This document shows, one piece after another, positions 27,674-36,710 of a stretch of DNA of 47,052 nucleotides (position 1 is its first letter; each line of letters begins with the position of its first letter). Location: the NCBI GenBank assembly GCA_015521325.1, contig WAOK01000051.1:1-47052 (forward strand), read 5' to 3'. Below the pieces are notes generated by a model. That model searched no databases. It was not told where the DNA came from and saw nothing but the letters and a program-made list of their open reading frames with translations. The stretch is from Desulfurococcales archaeon (GTDB taxonomy: Archaea; Thermoproteota; Thermoprotei_A; Sulfolobales; NBVN01). Position numbers and translations under genes: made by a program.

Positions 27674-30007
27674 GTGAATGGCATGCCTGAGGATCCGTAT
27701 TCGTTAATTGAGAGGTGGATGAAGGCAAGGTCCTTCCTTGTCATCGGCAAGAGCGTCACCAGGGCTGACGCTATCGAGAAGATACTTGGGAGAGCTAAGT
27801 ACGTCGAGGACTTCCTCGACGGGGCCCTGTTCGCCAAGATGGTGCTGAGCACTGAACCCCACGCCAGGATCCTGGGGATCGATGACTCGGCGGCTCTAAG
27901 AATCAAGGGTGTGCGGAGGGTGATCACTGCGAGGGACGTCCCCGGAATCAATGAGGTAGGCTACGCGCTTCCGGATCAACCCCTACTCGCGGACAAGAAG
28001 GTCAGGTACATCGGTGACACGGTAGCGCTCGTCGTTGCCGACGACTTCGAGGCCGCGCTGAGGGGGGCTGAGGAGGTCGACGTCAAGTACGAGCCCTTAC
28101 CGCACATACTCGATCCCCTGGAAGCGATGGAGAGGACTGACGTGCTGATACATGAGGAGAACGGGTCGAACATAGCGTTCCGCACTAAGGTTAGGAAGGG
28201 CGACGTCGAGGAGGGGTTCTCCAAGGCTGATGTCGTGGTGGAGAACGAGTACAGGACGCATAGGCAGGACCACATCTATTTAGAGACTGAGGCTGCTTTA
28301 GCCGTACCCGGGCTAGACGGTAGGCTGACCGTAATAACCGCCGCTCAGCATCCGCACCTAGCGCAGAAGATCGTCGCTAAGGTACTGGGTGTGAATTGGT
28401 CGGACATCAAGATAATAGTGCCGTACCTCGGCGGCGGGTTCGGCGGTAAGGATGACGAGGGTCCGCTTGTCGCTGCTAAGGCGGCTCTGGCGGCGTACCT
28501 GACAGGGAAGCCCGTATTCCTTGAGTACACCAGGGAGGAGTCGATCTTAGTTCACCCCAAGAGGGAGTCAACAATAATCAAGTACAAGAGCGGTGCCACC
28601 AATGACGGGAAGCTGGTCGCTGCCGAGATAACCATAATACATGACACGGGAGCCTACGCCAACAGAGGCCCATTCATCCTGTGGAGAGCGACAGTCCACG
28701 CTACTGGGCCCTATAAAGTACCTAACGTCAAGGTGGACGGCTATGCAGTATACACTAACAAGGTGCCGCAGGGCTCCTACAGGGGCTTCGGCAATCCATC
28801 AGCCCAGTTCGCGGCTGAGTCGCAGATGGATCTCCTAGCCGAGAAGCTCGGCATGGATCCGGTCGAGTTCAGGCTAAAGAACCTCCTGAGGCCCGGCGAT
28901 GACACCGCCACCGGGCAGGTGCTTGAGGACTCGGTCGGCATAGCTGAGGCGCTCGAGAAGCTCGCTAAGGTGGCGGACTGGAAGAGGAAGAGGGAGACCT
29001 ACGGCAAGGACACCGGGAGGTTCAGGCGCGGGATCGGTGTCGCTGTTGCGTGGCACGGCATAAGCACATCGAGAGGTGTGCCGGACTGGAGCAACGCCTA
29101 CCTGAAGGTCGAGAGGGATGGCTCGGTAACGGTTCACACAGGCATTGTGGAGATAGGGCAGGGCTCGCCGAACTCTTCACACAGGCAGATCGTTGCTGAA
29201 GTACTTGGTATACCGCCAGAGAAAGTAAAAGTCGTGTACGGTACCACAGACGCGCCTGATACCGGGGCAACACATGCCTCGAGAGGCACCACCGTCGGCG
29301 CTATAGGCCCGTTCATAGCTGCTGCGAAGGTTAGGGAGAGGCTCGAGCGCCTAGCGTCGGAGCTCCTCCACGCCCCGGTTGAGCAGATAGAGTTCGTGAA
29401 CGGAATAATCAAAGTGAGGGGCACTGACAAGCAGATAACTTGGGAGAAACTTATCGACGAGGCATACAAGCGCGGCGTAGAGGTCAGCGCAACCGGCTAC
29501 TTCTTCCTGCCGAAGGGCAAGTTCGACGACGAGAAGGGCAGGGGCTTCGCTTACCCAGCCTACAGCTTCATAGCCATGATCGCCGAGGTCGAGGTAGATA
29601 CTTGGACCGGCGTAACCAGGGTTACTAGGGTGTGGCCAGCGCTTGCCGCAGGGAAGATAATCAACCCGCAGCAGGTCGAGGGACAGATCGAGGGCGCTGT
29701 GGCACAGGGAATGGGCTACGTGCTGATGGAGCAGTTCGTGTTCGATGAGAGAGGCAGGATACTGAACCCGAACCTCACCGACTACGTCATACCGACGGCG
29801 CTGGACATGCCGCAGGTAATGAAGCCGGTCTACGTCGAGGACCTCTTCAAGTACAGCCCCTTCGGTGCTAAGGGCGTGGGCGAGATGGCCCTGATCCCCG
29901 CGCCAGCGGCGATAGCTAACGCCGTTGCCCACGCCCTGGGCATAAGGTTCACTCAGCTACCACTGACACCTGAGAGGATCCTCCTCACTCTAAGGGGTGA
30001 GAAGTGA
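27674..30007 (+). CDS. Molybdenum hydroxylase (xanthine dehydrogenase/aldehyde oxidase family) large subunit
   Basis: ARYVEDF-type start, GGGFGGKDDEGPLVA, QGSYRGFGNPSAQFAAE, GVGEMALIPAPAAIANA. Confidence 0.93.
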   Translation: MNGMPEDPYSLIERWMKARSFLVIGKSVTRADAIEKILGRAKYVEDFLDGALFAKMVLSTEPHARILGIDDSAALRIKGVRRVITARDVPGINEVGYALPDQPLLADKKVRYIGDTVALVVADDFEAALRGAEEVDVKYEPLPHILDPLEAMERTDVLIHEENGSNIAFRTKVRKGDVEEGFSKADVVVENEYRTHRQDHIYLETEAALAVPGLDGRLTVITAAQHPHLAQKIVAKVLGVNWSDIKIIVPYLGGGFGGKDDEGPLVAAKAALAAYLTGKPVFLEYTREESILVHPKRESTIIKYKSGATNDGKLVAAEITIIHDTGAYANRGPFILWRATVHATGPYKVPNVKVDGYAVYTNKVPQGSYRGFGNPSAQFAAESQMDLLAEKLGMDPVEFRLKNLLRPGDDTATGQVLEDSVGIAEALEKLAKVADWKRKRETYGKDTGRFRRGIGVAVAWHGISTSRGVPDWSNAYLKVERDGSVTVHTGIVEIGQGSPNSSHRQIVAEVLGIPPEKVKVVYGTTDAPDTGATHASRGTTVGAIGPFIAAAKVRERLERLASELLHAPVEQIEFVNGIIKVRGTDKQITWEKLIDEAYKRGVEVSATGYFFLPKGKFDDEKGRGFAYPAYSFIAMIAEVEVDTWTGVTRVTRVWPALAAGKIINPQQVEGQIEGAVAQGMGYVLMEQFVFDERGRILNPNLTDYVIPTALDMPQVMKPVYVEDLFKYSPFGAKGVGEMALIPAPAAIANAVAHALGIRFTQLPLTPERILLTLRGEK

Positions 30008-30891
30008 TGTACTACCTGCTCCCAGACTTCCGGTTCGTCAAGCCCGAAACCTTGAGGGAGGCGTTCAGGGAGCTGGAGACTGAGGGCGCTGCCCCGATAG
30101 CGGGGGGTACCGACCTGGTAATAGATATGAAGGTGGGTAGGAGGAAGCCTGATAAGCTGGTGTACATAGCGCACCTGCCGGAACTCAACGGGATAAGGGA
30201 CGCCGGGGACTCGATAGTGATAGGGGCCGTGACCAAGCTCCAGAGCATCGTCGACAGCGAGCTCCTTAGGAAGCACGCACCTGTCCTGCCCGAGGCAGTC
30301 AACGAGATGGCCTCTTGGCAGATAAGGAATATAGCAACGATCGGAGGCAACCTAGGTAATGCCTCACCAGCCGCCGACACAGCACCGCCGCTCTACGTGC
30401 TCAACGCCAAGGTCGTGATCAAGGGCCTTGGCACGGAGAGGGTGATGCCTGTGAGGGAGTTCTTCGTCGGGCCGAAGAAGAACGCTCTGAGGAAGGGCGA
30501 GCTCATCCAGGCGATAATAGTGCCTAAGGTTGCTGGGGAGGGTGTCGGGATGTCGTACGTCAAGATAGGGAGGAGGCAGGCTTTCACGCTGTCCATAGTG
30601 TCGGTGGCGACCCTCGTGAAGGTCGAGGGTAACGAGATAGTCGACGCCAGGGTAGCACTGAACGCCGTCGCGCCGACACCTGTTAGGGCGCCGCATGTTG
30701 AGGAGGCACTGAAGGGTTCGAAAGCAACCGCCGAGGTCGTCATGAAGGCTGCTGAGGAGGTACTGAAGGACATTTCGCCAATTAGCGACGTAAGGGCGTC
30801 GAAGGAATACAGGAGGCTTCTCTCCGTGGCCTTAACCCGTGAGTCATTACTGACCTCACTACGCAGGGCAGGTGTTAAGGTGGAGGTGTGA
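30007..30891 (+). CDS. Molybdenum hydroxylase FAD-binding medium subunit
   Basis: APIAGGTDLVIDMK; ATIGGNLGNASPAADTAPPL. Confidence 0.93.
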   Translation: MYYLLPDFRFVKPETLREAFRELETEGAAPIAGGTDLVIDMKVGRRKPDKLVYIAHLPELNGIRDAGDSIVIGAVTKLQSIVDSELLRKHAPVLPEAVNEMASWQIRNIATIGGNLGNASPAADTAPPLYVLNAKVVIKGLGTERVMPVREFFVGPKKNALRKGELIQAIIVPKVAGEGVGMSYVKIGRRQAFTLSIVSVATLVKVEGNEIVDARVALNAVAPTPVRAPHVEEALKGSKATAEVVMKAAEEVLKDISPISDVRASKEYRRLLSVALTRESLLTSLRRAGVKVEV

Positions 30892-30895
30892 TGGG

Positions 30896-31375
30896 ATGAA
30901 GGTCAGGTTCAAGCTAAACGGGAAGTGGGTTGAGGTAGACGCCAAGCCCAACGAGATATTGCTCGATACCTTGAGGCTGAAGCTCGGCGCGAGGTCCGTT
31001 AAGAGGGGCTGTGAGACTGCTGAGTGCGGTGCCTGCACGGTCCTCCTCGACGGGAAGCCGGTGTACTCATGCACCATACTGACGCCTATGGTTGAGGGTA
31101 GGGAGGTCATCACCGTCGACTACCTGGCGGAGACCGGGGAGATCCAGCCGCTGATGGAGGCGTTCGCAGAACATGGCGCCGTGCAGTGCGGGTTCTGTAC
31201 GCCGGGCTTCATACTAACTGCCTACGCATTCCTGAAGCAGAACCCGAGGCCGAGTGAGTGGGAGGTAAGGAAGGCGGTCGAGGGCAACCTCTGCCGCTGC
31301 ACTGGGTACCAGAAGATAATTGAGGCTATCCTTGACGCGGCTGAGAGAATGAGAAAGAGTAACGGAAATAAGTGA
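30896..31375 (+). CDS. Molybdenum hydroxylase [2Fe-2S] small subunit
   Basis: GCETAECGACTVLLDGKPVYSC; QCGFCTPGFI; GNLCRCTGYQKI. ATG 30896 preferred over 30872. Confidence 0.94.
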   Translation: MKVRFKLNGKWVEVDAKPNEILLDTLRLKLGARSVKRGCETAECGACTVLLDGKPVYSCTILTPMVEGREVITVDYLAETGEIQPLMEAFAEHGAVQCGFCTPGFILTAYAFLKQNPRPSEWEVRKAVEGNLCRCTGYQKIIEAILDAAERMRKSNGNK

Positions 31376-31376
31376 T

Positions 31377-31425
31377 TTTTCTTTTCCTTATTAATAACCT
31401 CTTTATTATTCCCTTATCATTCCTT
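31377..31425 (+). terminator. T-rich tract downstream of the Mo-hydroxylase operon
   Basis: gatttttcttttccttattaataacctctttattattccc right after the TGA; archaeal oligo-T terminator-like. Confidence 0.45.
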
Positions 31426-31434
31426 ATGAAAACA

Positions 31435-31791
31435 TTATTCGCCGCCACTTCGATCCTGCCGACGGGCTATGAGTTTCCTTTCGATGAAAGGCAGTATATT
31501 CATGAACTCCTCAACCACCCTCTCTATGAGATGATCATTAACGTCCCCACCTTCTCCGAGCTCGTCACCGACCCGTATTAGGGCATCAATTACACCGTAA
31601 ATGTCTGGGCCGAGGGATCCGCAATTAACAACTCTGCACAATCTCTTGACGTGACCTGATAGCATCATGGCGACGTATCTCCTGGCCATCGAGCCGCACA
31701 CACCCTCACAGGTTCTCGCAATGAACCAGTGGCTCCCTAGCTCCGATATCACTCCCAGCTCTTCTCTTACCTCGTTCCTCACCCCCAGCAC
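31435..31791 (-). CDS. Hypothetical protein
   Basis: 118-aa ORF with no competing ORF of similar plausibility; no recognised domain. Confidence 0.5.
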   Translation of the reverse strand: MLGVRNEVREELGVISELGSHWFIARTCEGVCGSMARRYVAMMLSGHVKRLCRVVNCGSLGPDIYGVIDALIRVGDELGEGGDVNDHLIERVVEEFMNILPFIERKLIARRQDRSGGE

Positions 31792-31867
31792 CTTATTCTG
31801 ATCATAGCATAGGGACTATAGAGGTTGCGAGAACAATGAAGTTCATCACCCCTCACGTCAGAATAGA

Positions 31868-32203
31868 TTGGTGGTGAGTAATTTGGGAGTGGACGATACT
31901 GTAGAGCTGATTAAGTCCGTTGCCGCTGAGGTTTTTCCTAGAGCTAAGGTGGCGGCAGCCCTGGATGAGGGGTGTGGTAAGGTAGCGATCGATGCAGGCG
32001 ATGATCAAGTGTTCGTATCCGTTATCCCGGGCTCGGTACGTGGTGTCTCCGTGGCTAAGTTCGTGAGAACACCGTTTCTGGGGTGTAGCGAGGCTTTTAT
32101 GATGCCCGAGGGGTTAATTGCCATTGTGTCAGGGCCGCAGGATAAGGAGAAGATCGCTAGAAAACTTAGGGCTATTACAAAGATGCCCCGGGCTAGAGCT
32201 TGA
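31868..32203 (+). CDS. Hypothetical protein
   Basis: 111-aa ORF with plausible composition, ends overlapping the aspS 3' end by 11 bp. Confidence 0.55.
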   Translation: MVVSNLGVDDTVELIKSVAAEVFPRAKVAAALDEGCGKVAIDAGDDQVFVSVIPGSVRGVSVAKFVRTPFLGCSEAFMMPEGLIAIVSGPQDKEKIARKLRAITKMPRARA

Positions 32204-33854
32204 TCTGTAACCAATAAAGGTCTCTCAGATATTCCTCTGGTGCCTCAGCGGGTGCACCTGTCAGCGGGTCGGCCATGTCCTTGTTCTTCGGGAACGCTAT
32301 TACCTCCCTTATCGTGGGCTCCCCTAGCAGCACCGCCACGAGCCTGTCTAGGCCAAAGGCTATGCCTCCGTGTGGCGGTGGCCCGTAGTCAAGGGCCTCT
32401 AATAGGAAACCGTAGCGGTTCATCGCCTCTTCCTCGCTCAGGCCCAGCATTCTCAGTATCTTCATCTGGAGCTCCTTGTCATGGATCCTTATGCTACCCC
32501 CAGCGACCTCTTCACCGTTAAGCACGAGGTCGTAAGCGAGTGACCTCACCTTCAGCGGCTCTTTATCGAGTAGGTGAATGTCTTCTGGATTCGGTGAGGT
32601 GAACGGGTGGTGCCTCGCCGCTAGCTTGCCTGTCTCCTTGTCTATTTCGAATAGCGGGAAGTCTATTATCCAGATGAAGGATCTTCTTGTCTTGTCTATG
32701 AGCCCCAGCTTTGATGCGGCGGAGAGCCTCAGTCTCCCGAGAGCCTCAGACACACTCAGGTAGTCGCCCTCAGCAACTATGACGGCGTCACCTGACTCGG
32801 CTCCGTAGGTGCTGAGGTCGCCCTCGGTTATGACGTCAACGCGGACGCCGTGCTCCCCTGATACCTTCACCGCCTCAGCGGCGAGATATTCCGTTATGCC
32901 CTTGCCGCCCTCCACTACCAGGTACCTCTTAGCGGTTCCCTCGCTGATCTCCAGGTCTCTTAGCTCGAGACCGAACCTCGTGTCCGGCTTGTCGCTCCCG
33001 TACCTCCTTATTGCTTCCCAGTATGTTAAGCGGGGGAACGGCGTCTCTATGTCTTCTCCGAAGACCTTCTTCAGCACATGCTTCATCGCTCCCTCCACGA
33101 CCTCCATCACGTCCTCCCTGGTCACGAACGACATCTCAACGTCGAACTGCGTGAACTCTGGTTGCCTATCCGCCCTCGGGTCCTCGTCCCTGAAGCACCT
33201 CGCAACCTGGTAATACCTCTCGAACCCCGCTATCATGAGGAGCTGCTTGAACAGTTGCGGGGACTGCGTTAGGGCGTAGAACTTCCCGGGATGGAGTCTT
33301 GACGGAACGAGGAAGTCCCTCGCACCCTCGGGTGTGGAGCGGGCTAGGTACGGGGTCTCTACTTCTATGAAGCCCAATGAGTCAAAGTACTCCCTCATAG
33401 CGGCGACGATCTTCGCCCTCATGAGTATGTTCCTGAACATCTTCGGGCGCCTTAGGTCGAGGTACCTGTACCTGAGCCTCACCGCCTCAGAGGTGGTGCT
33501 CATGAGTGACTCGTCATGGATCGGGATCGGTACGGGCTTGGATGTGCTTAAGATCTGGAGCTCCTCGGCAATAACCTCTATCTCGCCTGTAGGCATCTCA
33601 GGGTTCACTTCCTTGGGCGGGCGCTCCCTCACAGTGCCCTTCACGGCGACAACGTACTCCGGCTGGAGCTTCTTGGCGGCATCGAAGGCTGGCGACCCCT
33701 TCCTCACCACTACCTGAACTAAGCCGGTTCTATCCCTTAGTAATATGAATACTAGCCTTCCGAAACGTCTGACCCTATGAACCCAACCGTTTAAGATGAC
33801 TGTCTTCCCTGCGTCGTCCTTCCTCAGTTCGCCGCACCATCTCGTTCTCTTCAT
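32193..33854 (-). CDS. aspS: Aspartyl-tRNA synthetase, bacterial-type with shortened GAD-like insertion
   Basis: OB-fold GWVHRVRRFGRLVFILLRDRTG; FRDEDPRADRQPEFTQFDVEMSF; ALGRLRL; YGPPPHGGIAFGLDRLVAVLLGEPTIREVIAFPKN. ATG 33854 preferred over TTG 33872. Confidence 0.93.
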   Translation of the reverse strand: MKRTRWCGELRKDDAGKTVILNGWVHRVRRFGRLVFILLRDRTGLVQVVVRKGSPAFDAAKKLQPEYVVAVKGTVRERPPKEVNPEMPTGEIEVIAEELQILSTSKPVPIPIHDESLMSTTSEAVRLRYRYLDLRRPKMFRNILMRAKIVAAMREYFDSLGFIEVETPYLARSTPEGARDFLVPSRLHPGKFYALTQSPQLFKQLLMIAGFERYYQVARCFRDEDPRADRQPEFTQFDVEMSFVTREDVMEVVEGAMKHVLKKVFGEDIETPFPRLTYWEAIRRYGSDKPDTRFGLELRDLEISEGTAKRYLVVEGGKGITEYLAAEAVKVSGEHGVRVDVITEGDLSTYGAESGDAVIVAEGDYLSVSEALGRLRLSAASKLGLIDKTRRSFIWIIDFPLFEIDKETGKLAARHHPFTSPNPEDIHLLDKEPLKVRSLAYDLVLNGEEVAGGSIRIHDKELQMKILRMLGLSEEEAMNRYGFLLEALDYGPPPHGGIAFGLDRLVAVLLGEPTIREVIAFPKNKDMADPLTGAPAEAPEEYLRDLYWLQIKL

Positions 33855-33964
33855 GAAGCCTTGAATAGACAATGACCCACCCAGTACAGCGTTGAGGGAC
33901 AGTTAATAAAACGGGTCGGTACAACCTCATTACCCCTCACACAGGAGTTATTTTAGGTATAACC

Positions 33965-34495
33965 ATGGGGCTCTTTCCCGAGATACCTGAGTGGGTTGGG
34001 TGGGTGCTATTCATCGTCAGTACTCTCCTAGCGATCAACGCTGGGAAGAGCTTGGCTGCCAAAAAGCACGACGCAGATCTCGCTAGAAGGTACGGGAAAC
34101 AGTTGAGCATGTTCGGACTGACACTTTACATTTACACGATCTTCTCAATAGTTTTCTCACTTTTCTCAACACTAGTGACGAAGACACTCAGCGCGTCGCT
34201 CAAGGTCATTGCCGGTGGATCAGTCCTATCAACTATATTAACTGGTATTGTCTACCCCCTCCTCGTAATTGGTGTATCATATGCTGTCTTCCGCGCGAGG
34301 TACAGCAATGTGAATGAGCCCCTTACTAGGGAGGGAAAGCTGGCTGTGAAGATTGCAGAAAAGGAGGTCGGGCTTCGCAGAGGGGTTGAAAAGATCGTAA
34401 GACCCCCCTCGCCCCTTCAGGTAGCTGATAAGGCCGCGAGGGGCGTCAAAGAGGTAACGAAGCTGTTTATTGAGGAAGAGAAAGAGAAGAGATAA
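33965..34495 (+). CDS. Hypothetical membrane protein
   Basis: 176 aa; three hydrophobic segments plus charged C-terminal tail. Confidence 0.65.
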   Translation: MGLFPEIPEWVGWVLFIVSTLLAINAGKSLAAKKHDADLARRYGKQLSMFGLTLYIYTIFSIVFSLFSTLVTKTLSASLKVIAGGSVLSTILTGIVYPLLVIGVSYAVFRARYSNVNEPLTREGKLAVKIAEKEVGLRRGVEKIVRPPSPLQVADKAARGVKEVTKLFIEEEKEKR

Positions 34496-34505
34496 TAGTG
34501 TGTGC

Positions 34506-35492
34506 CTATATCCCAATTATCCTCAGCATAAGTTTCTGGATCACACATGGTATGTTCCTCCCAAGCGGTGAAAAACCGCCGTAAGTCCCCAAGTACTTCG
34601 CCGATGCATCATCAAGCCTCTTGATCTCGTCATCACTTAGTGCTACATCTGCTGCTTTGGCATTACTTATCACGTGGGAGATCTTTCTGGCGCCTGGTAT
34701 TGGGATCACTCCCTTAGCGATTATCCATGCAAGCGCTATCTGGGCTGGAGTCGAGTTATGATTGCTTGCGATCTCCTTCAGTGTCTTTAAGAGTTCGGTG
34801 TCACGTGATGCCCTCTTATAAACTGGGTCAGTTAGTCTGGCGAAGTTTCTTCCCTTGGACTCACCCGTTAAGGCACCTTTTGCGAGCGGCGACCATGCGA
34901 GGGCACCTATTCCTTCTCTCTTAAGATACGGTACCAGTCCCTTCTCTGGAGCGCGGTACGCTAGGCTGTACTGGAACTGAACAGAGACAATGTCGTATTT
35001 CCTTAAGCATGTCCTGACCTCCTCAACTTCCCTAACGGAGAAATTGCTGAGTCCGATATACCTGATGAGTCCCTTCTCAATGGCTTCCTCAAGGCTACGG
35101 AGGACATCACATAGTTTACACCACCTGGGTGGGGGCCAGTGGATCTGGTATAGATCTATGTAATTCGTCCCTAGCCTCCTCAAAGAAGCTCTTAATGACC
35201 TAAGCGCCCTTTCTCCGCTGGAGGCGTTAAAACCCGCAAGCTTAGTGGCGACGATTATTTCCTCTCTAGGAACTCCCTCGGCGTTTAGGGCCTCACCTAA
35301 TAGTTTCTCAGATAATCCGTTACCGTATATTTCAGCTGTGTCGTATAAGGTGATCCCGTGCCGAATGGCGGCATGGAATATTTCTTTCGGTGTGTTACCT
35401 AGTTTTCCCCACGCTTTTTGGCCGAATTGCCAGAGGCCCAGACCTATGACTGATATCTTTGGTCCATGCTTTCCTAAACGGGTATATTTCAT
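34506..35492 (-). CDS. Aldo/keto reductase
   Basis: MKYTRLGKHGPKISVIGLGLWQFG; YDTAEIYGNGLSEKLLGEAL; IDLYQIHWP; IPIPGARKISHVISN. Confidence 0.93.
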   Translation of the reverse strand: MKYTRLGKHGPKISVIGLGLWQFGQKAWGKLGNTPKEIFHAAIRHGITLYDTAEIYGNGLSEKLLGEALNAEGVPREEIIVATKLAGFNASSGERALRSLRASLRRLGTNYIDLYQIHWPPPRWCKLCDVLRSLEEAIEKGLIRYIGLSNFSVREVEEVRTCLRKYDIVSVQFQYSLAYRAPEKGLVPYLKREGIGALAWSPLAKGALTGESKGRNFARLTDPVYKRASRDTELLKTLKEIASNHNSTPAQIALAWIIAKGVIPIPGARKISHVISNAKAADVALSDDEIKRLDDASAKYLGTYGGFSPLGRNIPCVIQKLMLRIIGI

Positions 35493-35530
35493 TAATTACA
35501 CCCTAGGCAGTAATATCGAGTGATTAAGAC

Positions 35531-35586
35531 TAAAGTGATGAAGGCAGGCGTCACTGAGTGCTGATGACATACCCCGGACTGATTTC
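35531..35586 (+). ncRNA. C/D box guide sRNA
   Basis: C box GTGATGA 35535-35541; 12-nt guide AGGCAGGCGTCA; D' CTGA 35554-35557; 3-nt spacer; C' CTGATGA 35561-35567; 11-nt guide CATACCCCGGA; D CTGA 35579-35582; flanking AAA/TTT can pair. Lies in the gap between two minus-strand genes. Confidence 0.88.
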
Positions 35587-35593
35587 CTCTGGC

Positions 35594-36445
35594 TCACTCT
35601 CCTTTCTTTAGGTGATTCAGTAACAGTCTGTTACAGCCGGAGCTTGTGACGCGTAGTTTTATAGTTGTAGCAGCTCCCTTCCTCAGAGAAGGTTCTATGC
35701 AATAGAGCGTCCTCATTAGCCTCGCTATGGCTTCACTGGCGACTAAGTCAGACTTTGTGTGCACTCCTGCTGCTTCAGCTACATGAACAATGAGTTTTTC
35801 TATCTCCCGCATAGCGACAAAGAGGTACGCTAACCCGGCGGGTGACGGTGTAACTACTACGAGCGGGGGTCTCCCCCTTCTCCTCAGCGGCTGTGCCCTA
35901 CCTCTGATCTCTCCCTTTATCATGAGCCTATATCCCGGCCTGCTAAGATCGTTGATCAGTCGCATCACCGCCTGTCTCTTGAGGTTCCTATACCTGCCGA
36001 ACTCGTCCGCTGTCTTTATCCACTCAACTATGTCGTCAATTTTCGCCGGGGACGCGAGCGGAAGAACTGAGATGTTGGGCTCGCCACACCTGATGATCTT
36101 GCATAGCCCAAGCATTGACGCCGTCAACACCATGATGACGCCGCCTCTTACCGGATCCCTGGTCTCTTTCGTGTCAACTAGTATCGATGTGAGCCTATTC
36201 ATTAGTACCTTTAGATGTTCGTTAACATTATTGCTCACTAGACCCTGCTTCGCTACCTCACCAGCGCTTACGAAGAACGCTATAGCCTCATCAAGTTTAT
36301 CCCCTAACCGGAACTCGAATCTGAACCTCTCCGGTCCCTTTACGGAGCCGGACTCGATGATAATTGAGTTCCCAAGTGTTGAAACCCATATTGCGTTTTC
36401 TCCCACGACGGTTTCAGTTTGACTAGGTTCCATATCCGTCACCAT
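35594..36445 (-). CDS. Hypothetical protein
   Basis: 283-aa ORF, no recognised domain. Confidence 0.6.
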   Translation of the reverse strand: MVTDMEPSQTETVVGENAIWVSTLGNSIIIESGSVKGPERFRFEFRLGDKLDEAIAFFVSAGEVAKQGLVSNNVNEHLKVLMNRLTSILVDTKETRDPVRGGVIMVLTASMLGLCKIIRCGEPNISVLPLASPAKIDDIVEWIKTADEFGRYRNLKRQAVMRLINDLSRPGYRLMIKGEIRGRAQPLRRRGRPPLVVVTPSPAGLAYLFVAMREIEKLIVHVAEAAGVHTKSDLVASEAIARLMRTLYCIEPSLRKGAATTIKLRVTSSGCNRLLLNHLKKGE

Positions 36446-36613
36446 ATACTAATCCTCTATTTAGTTAAATAATATTGCTAAGCTATCAGCTTAATATAAA
36501 AAACTAAATATTCATTGACAAAAATCTGTCGATACGGCATCATAAGTCAATGCAGCATAATGTCTATAATACTTATACGCCACAGCGATAATCCTCTAAT
36601 GCAGAATATATGC

Positions 36614-36676
36614 AAATAATGATGAAAGCGCTCTTCGCTGAATAGTGATGAGCAACGCCTCCTGAGCAATCATCTT
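36614..36676 (+). ncRNA. C/D box guide sRNA
   Basis: C box ATGATGA 36619-36625; 12-nt guide AAGCGCTCTTCG; D' CTGA 36638-36641; 3-nt spacer ATA; C' GTGATGA 36645-36651; 10-nt guide GCAACGCCTC; D CTGA 36662-36665; followed by CTTTT. Confidence 0.9.
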
Positions 36677-36710
36677 TTAAGCAAAGAGATCAGATCAGCG
36701 GTGCAAACAA

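Noticed and set aside
27674-31375. Calling the operon an aerobic CO dehydrogenase (coxLMS)
   Set aside because: The form I active-site loop AYRCSFR is absent; only the broader molybdenum hydroxylase family is supported.
31800-31870. Possible minus-strand C/D box sRNA (CTGA...GTGATGA)
   Set aside because: Only a CTGA and one C-like box are present; no matching second C box and no D box at proper distance.
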